Below, piece after piece: positions 14,269 to 22,102 of a DNA stretch of 41,676 nt. This DNA is from a virus, in the IMG/VR virus record IMGVR_UViG_3300046312_000089, positions 1 through 41,676 of that record, one strand, 5' to 3'. A program made the translations under genes and the position numbers. The notes beneath the pieces are model-generated. The model worked only from the letters and a program-made list of their open reading frames with translations, did no database searches and was not told the DNA's origin. Position 1 is the stretch's first letter; the number at the start of each line of letters is the position of its first letter.

Positions 14269-16893
14269 ATGGCCGACATCCGCACCATTGGCATCCAATT
14301 CGATCCGAAGCCAGCGAAAGCCGGGGCTGATGAAGCCAAAAAGGCGGTGCGGGACATGGCCCAAAGCGTGGGCAAAGACCTGAAAAAGGTCGAAGGCGAC
14401 GGCAAGAAAACCGGCGAGGTGGTGAAGGCCGCAGGCGGCAAAATTGAGGTGGCCGCCAAGGGTGCCGACAACGCCGTGGAAAAGCTGGGCCGGGGCAAGG
14501 GCTTTCAGCGGATGGCCGACGGGGCCCGCACCAGCGCCGGGCAGGTTTCCAACGGCATCATTGACATGCTCGACACCTTCGGCCTGCTGGATTCCCGCAT
14601 GGGCATGATGGTGCGCCGCGTGCAAAGCGGCATCAACAGCGTGGGCAACCTTTCGCGCATGTGGCGCACGGCACGGCCTGCGATGGCCGGGGGCGGTGCT
14701 GCCGCAGCCGGGGCAGGGCAGGCGATGGCAGGGGCCGCCAGCAGCGCCGCAGGGCTTGCCACCAGCACGGCAGCCGCAGGGGCAGGCATGGGGGCCATGG
14801 GCACCATTGCGGCCGTGGCCATTCCTCTGGTGCTGGCACTGGCCGCAGCCATTGCGGGGCTTGGCATCGTGGCCGGGGTTTTCGCCGCGCTGAAAGCCGG
14901 GATCCCGAAGGCCGCCGCTTTCGAGGAAGCCGAAACCGGCTTTGCCGTGCTGCTGGGCAGCTTCGACAAGGCCGCCGCGAAGATGGCCGACATCCAGAAA
15001 TTTGCGGCCGCAACGCCCTTCGAAAGTGCCGAGCTGATTCAGGGCAGCCGCTACCTCGAGACGTTCACGCAAGGCCTGCTGAACAATGAAAACGGCTGGC
15101 GACTGGTGGGCGACGCCGCCGCCGCCGCGCAACGCGACTTCGGCGAGGTTTCCATGTGGGTGGGCCGCATGTATGCCGCCCTCAAGGGAGGGCAACCGAT
15201 TGGCGAAGCCACCATGCGCCTGATGGAAATGGGGCTGATCACCCCGCAGGTGAAGGGGCAACTCGACAAGCTGGCGGAAAGCAGCAACGCCGGGGGCAAG
15301 AACTTTGCCGAAATTTGGGGCATCGCCGAAGGAAGCCTGAAGCGATTCAGCGGCACGATGGCGCTGCAAAGCCAGACTTGGAACGGGCTCATTTCCAGCT
15401 TGAAAGACAACTGGAACCTGCTGCTTGCGGGATTCGCGGCCCCCGTCATGGACGCGCTGAAGCCCGCCCTTGCCGAGGCCGTGGAACTGGTGGCATCGAT
15501 GATTCCCCACGCGAAGGCCTTCGGGGCGGCCCTTGCGCAGGGCGTGACCTTCGTCATTGAAGTTTTCAAAAGCGGGCAGATTTCGCAGGCCCTGACCCTT
15601 GGCTTGCTGGCCGCCTTCGAATTCGTGCGGGCGAACATGGTCACGGCCTACCTGCTGGCCTTCGAATTCCTTGTGGGGAAACTTGCGCAGGGGATGGTTG
15701 ACGCCATCACGCTGCCGATTCGGATTTTCAGCACCGTGATGCAGGCGGCCATTGGCTTCATCGGCAAGCTGCTGGAAGGCGACCTTTCCGGGGCCGTGGC
15801 CGTGGTGGTGAAATACTTCGGCGACGGCGGCAGCAGCGCCATCAAGATGATGGGTGCCATGGTTTACAACGTGATCGGGCAGGCCTTCGTCGACGTGGTG
15901 AACACCTTCAGGGCCGCCATTTACGGGGTGCTGCAAAAGGCGGGCGACCTCGCCAGCAAGATTTCGCTTGGCCTTGGAGGCGACGCGCTGGCCCCGATTG
16001 TGGCCCCGCCGCAGATCCAATTCACGCCAAAAGACACCAGCTTTTCGGCGATTCGCGAAGCCGCGAACAAGAGCGTCGGCACCGGGGCCCGCGACGATTT
16101 CAGCACGTTCATGGATGACATGATCGCCAAGGCCAACGCCGGGAAGGCAAAGCCCGAGCTTCCGGCCGCACCGGCAAACCCCGACCCGAGCGGGGACTTG
16201 GTGAACCCCAAGGGTGGCGCTGGCGGGGCCGCAGCAACGGACAAGATCCCCAAGGCGCTGGCCGTGCAAGGCACCGAACTGCAACGGCTGGCCGACGAAT
16301 GGCGCAACCTTGACAAGCAGATCGACCAGACGGCGGCCGGTGCCGTGCAATCCATTGCCGGGGGCATGACCGACGCCGTCACGGGCCTGATTATGGGCAC
16401 GAAAGACGCCAAGCAGGCTTTCACCGAAATGGCGGGCAGCATTGTGACCGACATCATCCGCATGATTATTCAGATGCAGATTCAGCTTGCGCTTGCGGCC
16501 GCACTTCGGGCCATGGGCGTGACCAGCATCGGGGCGGCCCACAGCGGGGGCACCGTGGGAGCCACCAACCTTTCGACGACTGGCAGCCGCACCGTGCTGC
16601 CGACCTACCACAGCGGCGGCATGGCGACATCCGAGCAAGCCGTGAAGGTGGAACGCGGCGAAAGCATCCTGACCCGCAAGCGGGCGAAGGAATTGGAAAT
16701 GGAGCTTTCGGCGCAACGGGGCGACCGCAGCGGCCAGAAAAGCGGTGGCGGCAACGAAGCCACCATCATCAACGTGTTTGACCGAAACGAGATTGCCGAC
16801 GCCGTGGTTTCCCGCCCCGACGCCGTGGTGAACGCCATCAGCCGCAGCTTGCCAGCGGTGCGCAAAATGGTGATGAGCGGGCAAAGACTATGA
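14269..16893 (+). CDS. Tape measure protein
   Basis: 874 residues. The order is a helical coiled N-terminus, a Gly/Ala-rich hydrophobic stretch (about residues 140-220, AMGTIAAVAIPLVLALAAAIAGLGIVAGVF), then the typical tape measure core (AAAFEEAETGFAVLLGSFDKAAAKMADIQKFAAATPFESAELIQGSRYLETF), more hydrophobic helices, and a C-terminal MTDAVTGLIMGTKDAKQAF with a His/Ser/Gly-rich end. At about 1.5 Angstrom per residue a tail near 130 nm is expected, which is long. Starts after CCACCACCAGC. It overlaps the next gene by four bases. Confidence 0.95.
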   Translation: MADIRTIGIQFDPKPAKAGADEAKKAVRDMAQSVGKDLKKVEGDGKKTGEVVKAAGGKIEVAAKGADNAVEKLGRGKGFQRMADGARTSAGQVSNGIIDMLDTFGLLDSRMGMMVRRVQSGINSVGNLSRMWRTARPAMAGGGAAAAGAGQAMAGAASSAAGLATSTAAAGAGMGAMGTIAAVAIPLVLALAAAIAGLGIVAGVFAALKAGIPKAAAFEEAETGFAVLLGSFDKAAAKMADIQKFAAATPFESAELIQGSRYLETFTQGLLNNENGWRLVGDAAAAAQRDFGEVSMWVGRMYAALKGGQPIGEATMRLMEMGLITPQVKGQLDKLAESSNAGGKNFAEIWGIAEGSLKRFSGTMALQSQTWNGLISSLKDNWNLLLAGFAAPVMDALKPALAEAVELVASMIPHAKAFGAALAQGVTFVIEVFKSGQISQALTLGLLAAFEFVRANMVTAYLLAFEFLVGKLAQGMVDAITLPIRIFSTVMQAAIGFIGKLLEGDLSGAVAVVVKYFGDGGSSAIKMMGAMVYNVIGQAFVDVVNTFRAAIYGVLQKAGDLASKISLGLGGDALAPIVAPPQIQFTPKDTSFSAIREAANKSVGTGARDDFSTFMDDMIAKANAGKAKPELPAAPANPDPSGDLVNPKGGAGGAAATDKIPKALAVQGTELQRLADEWRNLDKQIDQTAAGAVQSIAGGMTDAVTGLIMGTKDAKQAFTEMAGSIVTDIIRMIIQMQIQLALAAALRAMGVTSIGAAHSGGTVGATNLSTTGSRTVLPTYHSGGMATSEQAVKVERGESILTRKRAKELEMELSAQRGDRSGQKSGGGNEATIINVFDRNEIADAVVSRPDAVVNAISRSLPAVRKMVMSGQRL

Positions 16894-17468
16894 GCGTCAA
16901 CCCCACCACCACCAACCAAACGCCGCAGCTGCTGGCCGTGCTTCCCGACTGGGCAGCGGGGATCCAGCAGCGCACGGTTTACCGCACCGAAGTGACCCGC
17001 AGCCGGGCAGGCCTCGAGCAACGCACGCAACACCGCCGCCGCCCCATGCTTTCCATGGAATACATGGCGGCCGGGATTCACGACGCCGCCGCCCGCCGCA
17101 GGCTGGAAGGGATCGTCGCGCAATCCCGCAGGCCGCAGCTGGTGCCGTGGTGGCCGCACGGCAGCAAGCTGCTTTCGGCGATGACGACCGACACCAGCGC
17201 CCTGCTGGCAAGCAACCCCATCGGCGACGACTGGGATCGCGACGGCTGGGTTTACCTTTGGGACCGGGCAACCGGGCAGGAATTCCGCCAGCTGGCGAGC
17301 CGCACCGGCCGCACCCTGAGCCTGACCGACACCGGGGCGCACCTTCACTTTCCGGCCGGTGCCTACTGCTTCCCCGTGCGCCTTTGCCTGCGGGAAAAAG
17401 GCGACGACCTGCTGAACCCCGGCCGCCACCGGACCAACCCCGAAAAGCTGATTTTCCGCACCCTATGA
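16890..17468 (+). CDS. Distal tail-region protein of unknown family
   Basis: 192 residues, starting within the tape measure stop. Alternating strands and aromatic residues (VPWWPHGSKLL, DGWVYLWDRATGQEF, LHFPAGAYCFPVRLCLREKG) indicate a beta-rich structural protein. By position, directly after the tape measure, it would be a distal tail or hub component. I recognise no diagnostic motif. Its stop overlaps the next ATG (ATGA at 17465). Confidence 0.75.
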   Translation: MSVNPTTTNQTPQLLAVLPDWAAGIQQRTVYRTEVTRSRAGLEQRTQHRRRPMLSMEYMAAGIHDAAARRRLEGIVAQSRRPQLVPWWPHGSKLLSAMTTDTSALLASNPIGDDWDRDGWVYLWDRATGQEFRQLASRTGRTLSLTDTGAHLHFPAGAYCFPVRLCLREKGDDLLNPGRHRTNPEKLIFRTL

Positions 17469-19105
17469 GCTTGATCGTTTACGAGGTGCTCACCGCACAG
17501 CCAGATTTCACCGATGCCCCGGCATTCGGCATCGATGACGACCGCGACACGACCAACAGCCCGGGCGGGCGGGCCTTCGCCGCATGGACTGGCCACACCG
17601 ACCGGGTGCTGCGCTTCGACTTCCAAACCACCACGGCGGAAGAGTGGCGCAACCTCCGCGAATTCATTGACCGGATGGGCGGCCGGGCAGGGGCATTTTA
17701 CGTGCCGAGCTGGCAGCACGATTTCGAGCTGGCCGCCGATGCCGCAGCCGGTGACTTGACGCTGAAGCTTTCCGGCCATTGGTATGCCGACAACGTGACG
17801 GAAAACCGCCCCGACACGCTGGGCCGGGTGCTTTTCACGATGAACCACCTCGGGCAATTCGCCACCTACTGGGTGGCATCATTCGGCGAGGATGGCCCCA
17901 ACGACGTGGTCGGACTTGACCGGCCGATCACTGCCGCGATGGAAGCGGGCCGCACCGTGGTGGGCTTTTGCTACCTCGCCCGGCTGGCCACCGACAACGT
18001 GGAAAGCTTCCACCTGAGCCCCGACCATGCCCGCACGACGCTGGGCTTTCGCACCATCACCCAAACCCGGAGGCTGAACCAACAGGAAAGCGCGGCGGGA
18101 AGCGTGATCGGCAGCATGAAAGCCGCCTTCGACTTCATCGGAGTGGACGAAGACCCGCTTTACGAAGACGCCCTGACATACAGCTTGGCGGGGCCTTTCG
18201 TTGCGGGAATTCCGCAAAGCCAAAACTATCAAAGCGAATGGACGGCCGCCGTTATTCGGGCAACCAACCTATTCCGATTTTCAGGCCCGGCCGGGGTGGT
18301 TTTCACGACCCCGCTTTACAACGCCCCGGGCGTGGCGAGGAAGATCGCGGCGGCCTTCGACGCGGCGGCATCCCCCGCCATTGCGTGGGAGCTTGACGGG
18401 CGGATCACGGTCGGGTGGACGGCTTCCAGTGTGATCAACCGCCTGAGTTTTACCGGATACAGCCCGGTGATGTTCAACACCTTTGCGATTGATTCGACGG
18501 CTACGGCCGGATCCGCCACCCTTGCCGTTTTTTACCTGAAGCCGCAGGATTCGACGATTTACTGCCGGATCATTGCCGAGAGCTTCGCGACCGAAAGGCG
18601 CTACTGCATCAGCCCCGTGGCCGCGCTTTACCTGCAAGAGGCCCGCCGCTACGAAGGCCGCCTCGAGCTGGTGGGGATCGATGCCGGGCACCGGCTGGCC
18701 CGGTGGCGTTCGCTTGGCTACCTGACCCCGCCAGAAATTCAGATCCAAACCACGGAACTGGCCACGGTGGCCGGGAGCTACCGCGCCGTCGTGGTGCCAG
18801 TGGCCTACGAAGACACCCCGGCCACGTTTTTGGATGGCATGGCGGGCACCTACCGCAACGTCTTGGTGACCACCACGGCCCCGCCCGAGCCCGGATCGAC
18901 GTCGTATTTTGAAGCGATGGGAGGGGCCTACACCTACGTCCCGCCACCTACCATTTTCGTGGATGCCCCGGATGAACCGGGCCCCAACACCAGACTCGAC
19001 ACCACCATGACCGGGGAATACAAGCTGGTGCGCCGCGACGTTGCGATTGAAGACATCCCGGTGACCCGACTTGACGCCATCGGCGGAAGCTACGCACCTC
19101 CCTGA
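17465..19105 (+). CDS. Tail structural protein with C-terminal tandem repeats
   Basis: 546 residues. The N-terminal part (RVLRFDFQTTTAEEWRNLREFIDRMGGRAGAFYVPSWQHDFEL) resembles the start of small distal-tail proteins. A second half with a similar WELDG/WRSLGYL sequence pattern follows. The last about 120 residues contain about five imperfect repeats built on (L/F)-D/E-x-M-x-G-x-Y (LDGMAGTYRNV, FEAMGGAYTYV, LDTTMTGEYKLV, LDAIGGSYA), spaced 25-38 residues. Such repeats may form a surface array for receptor contact. ATG 17465 is chosen over a longer upstream frame. Unassigned to a known family. Confidence 0.75.
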   Translation: MSLIVYEVLTAQPDFTDAPAFGIDDDRDTTNSPGGRAFAAWTGHTDRVLRFDFQTTTAEEWRNLREFIDRMGGRAGAFYVPSWQHDFELAADAAAGDLTLKLSGHWYADNVTENRPDTLGRVLFTMNHLGQFATYWVASFGEDGPNDVVGLDRPITAAMEAGRTVVGFCYLARLATDNVESFHLSPDHARTTLGFRTITQTRRLNQQESAAGSVIGSMKAAFDFIGVDEDPLYEDALTYSLAGPFVAGIPQSQNYQSEWTAAVIRATNLFRFSGPAGVVFTTPLYNAPGVARKIAAAFDAAASPAIAWELDGRITVGWTASSVINRLSFTGYSPVMFNTFAIDSTATAGSATLAVFYLKPQDSTIYCRIIAESFATERRYCISPVAALYLQEARRYEGRLELVGIDAGHRLARWRSLGYLTPPEIQIQTTELATVAGSYRAVVVPVAYEDTPATFLDGMAGTYRNVLVTTTAPPEPGSTSYFEAMGGAYTYVPPPTIFVDAPDEPGPNTRLDTTMTGEYKLVRRDVAIEDIPVTRLDAIGGSYAPP

Positions 19106-19110
19106 AAATT

Positions 19111-20721
19111 ATGAACCTTGAACAAAGCACCGGGATTTCCGGCCAATACAGGACCCGCGTCGTCGGACGCGATGGCAAACCCGTGACCCCATGGAGCAAG
19201 CCGCACAAAAACCTGATTCTTCCGGCCGGTCTCGACGTGGGCAGCAACTGGCTAGGGAACATTTCCCGATGCCACGCGGGAACGGGGAGCACCCCCAACA
19301 AAGTGGTTTTGGACGGCACTTTTTCGCAGACGGGAACCACGGTCACGCGCACCACCGGCACCGGCATTTTCGTTTCCGCCAACGTGAACGATTTCATCAA
19401 GTTTGCGACCGGGCAAACCGCCAAGATTGTTTCGCTGACCAACAGCGTGACGGTGGTCGTCGACCGCAGCCAGACGGTGGCCGTCGCCGCCTTGACGGTT
19501 TACGATTGCAGCCGGGTGAATCTCGACACGTGGGTGCGCCAAACCAACACCACCGACGCCGGGGCGGGCCTGAGCGGCTACACGGGGAACGCCGACGCTG
19601 GCACCGCCAGATACTGGAAGACATTCAACCACGCTTTCGAAACCAGCGCCCGCAGCTACACTGAGATCGGGATTTCAGGCAATACCGCAAGCACTTCCAG
19701 CGGACAACTTCTAAGCCGGGTGCTGCTTGACAGCCCGGTGAACGTCGACGTCGACCAATTCCTTCAGGTGCGCTTCGACTTGATTTGCACCATGGGGAAT
19801 TGCCGGGTTTCCACGCCCGTGACCCCGGCCATTTCCGGGTGGCCCTACCCCTATTTGGTGCAAAGCATTGTCGCGAATGGCACTTTTTGGGACGTGACCC
19901 TGAACAAGGCGCACCACTACGCGGCCGGGCGGCCGATCACCATCGCGGGCGCGCTTCCCGTCAAGACCGTGATTTCCACCCTGAGCAGCACCGGGAGCGA
20001 CTTCACGGTGAACGCCACGGCGCACGGCCGCAGCCCCGGCGACAGCATCGTGATCGCAGGGGCCACCCCGAGCGGCTACAATGGCACTTGGACGGTGGCC
20101 ACGGTGTCGAACGCCAACAGCCTGACCGTGACCAGCGCCATCAACCCCGGGGCGGGATCTGGCGGCACCGTGAGGCTTGCCACGCCCGGCACGTGGTATG
20201 ACGGCACCCACACCATTGCGAGCGTGCCAAGCGGCAGCGTGGTGCGGATCACCAACGCGGCGACACCGCCCGCAGCGGGGGCCGACGGCACGATGGTCAA
20301 CAACCTGAATTGTTCCGCGATTTGCACCGGGTGGGGATTCTCTGCGGGCACCACCAACACCATTCAAATGGCGGGTTTCGAGATGAGCAACGGGAACGTT
20401 TCGACCAATGGCGGCACCCTACACCTGATCCCCGAAGCCAGCCTGAAAACCGGGCTTCAGTATGGCGTGGCCACCAACCAGACGGGAACACTCGGCAACG
20501 TGAACGCGACGGCCGGGGCAGTCTACGACACGGCGAACCGCAAGAAAACTTGGAGCTTCACCTTCGCATCTTCCACGGTGGTTTCGACTTCCATCCGGCA
20601 AGCGCACATTGGAAGGCAAGACGGCACGCTGGTTTTCACCTTCGAAGAGCGGCAGCGGAAAGACGACGGCTTCCAGCTGGTGATCACTTTCACGCTTTCG
20701 TGGGAACCTGCACTTGATTAA
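19111..20721 (+). CDS. Large tail or fibre-like structural protein
   Basis: 536 residues rich in Thr, Ser, Gly and Val with the strand-turn rhythm of tail fibre or tip proteins. It contains two segments of a recurring type (DFTVNATAHGRSPGDSIVIAGATPSGYNGTWTVATVSNANSLTVTS), resembling beta-solenoid or Ig-like modules seen in fibres. The C-terminus (KKTWSFTFASSTVVSTSIRQAHIGRQDGTLVFTFEERQRKDDGFQLVITFTLSWE) suggests a conserved trimerisable beta fold. Position between tail proteins supports a tail tip role. No enzyme motif is seen. Confidence 0.75.
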   Translation: MNLEQSTGISGQYRTRVVGRDGKPVTPWSKPHKNLILPAGLDVGSNWLGNISRCHAGTGSTPNKVVLDGTFSQTGTTVTRTTGTGIFVSANVNDFIKFATGQTAKIVSLTNSVTVVVDRSQTVAVAALTVYDCSRVNLDTWVRQTNTTDAGAGLSGYTGNADAGTARYWKTFNHAFETSARSYTEIGISGNTASTSSGQLLSRVLLDSPVNVDVDQFLQVRFDLICTMGNCRVSTPVTPAISGWPYPYLVQSIVANGTFWDVTLNKAHHYAAGRPITIAGALPVKTVISTLSSTGSDFTVNATAHGRSPGDSIVIAGATPSGYNGTWTVATVSNANSLTVTSAINPGAGSGGTVRLATPGTWYDGTHTIASVPSGSVVRITNAATPPAAGADGTMVNNLNCSAICTGWGFSAGTTNTIQMAGFEMSNGNVSTNGGTLHLIPEASLKTGLQYGVATNQTGTLGNVNATAGAVYDTANRKKTWSFTFASSTVVSTSIRQAHIGRQDGTLVFTFEERQRKDDGFQLVITFTLSWEPALD

Positions 20722-20724
20722 GCC

Positions 20725-21627
20725 ATGCCGGATCCCAACACGCTTTTCGGCGATGACAGCCGCCCGAACACCCGGCCGATTTACTGCTACATCGTGCGGC
20801 AGCTTGACATTGACGACGTGCCGCCGCTTTTCCTGACCCAATACGACGGGGAAGTGGTGATCGGCGGAATGCCCGGGGTTTACAACGCCGACAGCACGCA
20901 GATTTTCACCCCGGTGAACATCGGGCACGGGCCGATTTCGCGGGAAGGATCATTCGACAAGGCCACTTTCGAGGTGCGCACCCTGACTCAAGACATGGCC
21001 GGAATTTCCCGCTACGCCATGACCGGGGCCGTCCCGCGCATTCAGGTGGACATTGTGAAGGTGAACCCCGGCCGGGTGATTGCGGGCGACACCGCAAACT
21101 GGGCCGCCGACACCATCGTGGTGCAAAGCGGGCTGATGAGCAGCTTCGGATTCAAAGGCTACACCGTGGTCGTGGAGTGCGTGCCGCCGCCGCTTTTCAG
21201 TGGCCACGAAGTGCCCCGCTGCCGCTTCACCCGCACGTGCAACCACGTGCTTTTCGGCAGCGCGTGCCGGGTTGACCCCGAGCCCTTCACGCTGGAAACG
21301 AACATCCTGCAAGTGATGGTGGAGCAACGCCGGATCCGCATTCAGGGCGTGCATGCCGACGACGCGGGGAACTACTTCAGGCAAGGCGTTTGCCTTCACC
21401 AGCCCACGGGAATGCGCCTTTCCGTGGAAAAAAGCGAGATCGAAGCGGGCGACACCGTGCTGAAACTGACACAGTGGTCGCCCGACCTGAACGTCAACGA
21501 CGTGGTGGTGGTGCGGGCAGGCTGCAAGCACACCTTCGTCGAATGCCGCGACAAATTCGCAAACGCCCACAACTTCGGGGGCTTTTCCACGGTGCCGAAC
21601 AAAAACCCCACCCTGCATGGAATCTGA
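20725..21627 (+). CDS. Distal tail hub protein, DUF2163/BR0599-like
   Basis: 300 residues. The C-terminal half has the conserved pattern of the BR0599 family: CRFTRTCNHVLFGSACRVD, then VVRAGCKHTFVECRDKFANAHNFGGFSTVPNKNP (GC.H....C..F.N..NFGGF..VP..NP). In gene transfer agents the related ORFG13 is part of the baseplate hub. The Cys residues may bind metal or iron. It overlaps the peptidase gene by 11 bases, matching the GTA order hub, peptidase, megatron. Confidence 0.85.
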   Translation: MPDPNTLFGDDSRPNTRPIYCYIVRQLDIDDVPPLFLTQYDGEVVIGGMPGVYNADSTQIFTPVNIGHGPISREGSFDKATFEVRTLTQDMAGISRYAMTGAVPRIQVDIVKVNPGRVIAGDTANWAADTIVVQSGLMSSFGFKGYTVVVECVPPPLFSGHEVPRCRFTRTCNHVLFGSACRVDPEPFTLETNILQVMVEQRRIRIQGVHADDAGNYFRQGVCLHQPTGMRLSVEKSEIEAGDTVLKLTQWSPDLNVNDVVVVRAGCKHTFVECRDKFANAHNFGGFSTVPNKNPTLHGI

Positions 21628-22102
21628 CCTTTGGACCCCCGAGGCCGAGGCCATGGCGCTGGCCGAGTGCGAAAATTTTCGCAACACCCCCCACATGCAG
21701 CGGCGGGCGATTCCCGGCCGTGGCGTCGATTGCGTGCAATTCGTGGTGGCGGTGGTGCAAGCGGCGGGGATTCTTCCGCCGTTCACATGGCCGCAATACC
21801 GGCAAGACATTGGCTTTCGGATCAACCGAAACCAGCTTGGCGACCTGATGCGGGAAGCCTTCCACGCCGAAGCCTTCGCGGCGGAAGACTGGGAACCGCG
21901 CACGGGCGACGTCGGGATTTTCCGCTGCGGCCGCACCTCCAACCACTGCGGCATTTTTGTGGCGGGCAGATTCTGGCACGTGACCGTGACAACGCCCGTC
22001 CATGACTGCAACGTGGGGGTGGTGCGCGGCAGCCTGCAAGAGGTGGTGCGGTTCACCGCCACCGGCCTGCGGGGCGAACCTGAAACTTTGAAGACAACAT
22101 GA
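21617..22102 (+). CDS. NlpC/P60-like tail peptidase
   Basis: 161 residues. RGVDCVQFV places a nucleophilic Cys at C39, and SNHCGIFV supplies a His at H110, as in the NlpC/P60 superfamily. The GTA ORFG14 peptidase is the closest analogue by order. Such an enzyme in the tail tip opens peptidoglycan during DNA entry. No signal peptide is seen. A perfect 16-bp palindrome of the operator family lies inside the coding sequence at 21668-21683. Confidence 0.85.
   Translation: MESDLWTPEAEAMALAECENFRNTPHMQRRAIPGRGVDCVQFVVAVVQAAGILPPFTWPQYRQDIGFRINRNQLGDLMREAFHAEAFAAEDWEPRTGDVGIFRCGRTSNHCGIFVAGRFWHVTVTTPVHDCNVGVVRGSLQEVVRFTATGLRGEPETLKTT
21668..21683. promoter_or_regulatory. Perfect palindromic site inside the tail peptidase gene
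   Basis: TGCGAAAATTTTCGCA, identical to the capsid operator at 7273, here within codons for Cys-Glu-Asn-Phe-Arg. No promoter is evident nearby, so it may be a stoperator-like or chromosome-organising site. Confidence 0.6.

Noticed and set aside
13552-16884. 1110-codon open frame on the minus strand opposite the tape measure gene
   Set aside because: Long antisense frames are expected in high-G+C sequence. The translation is low-complexity, His/Gly/Arg-rich, and lies opposite well-supported genes with no start context.
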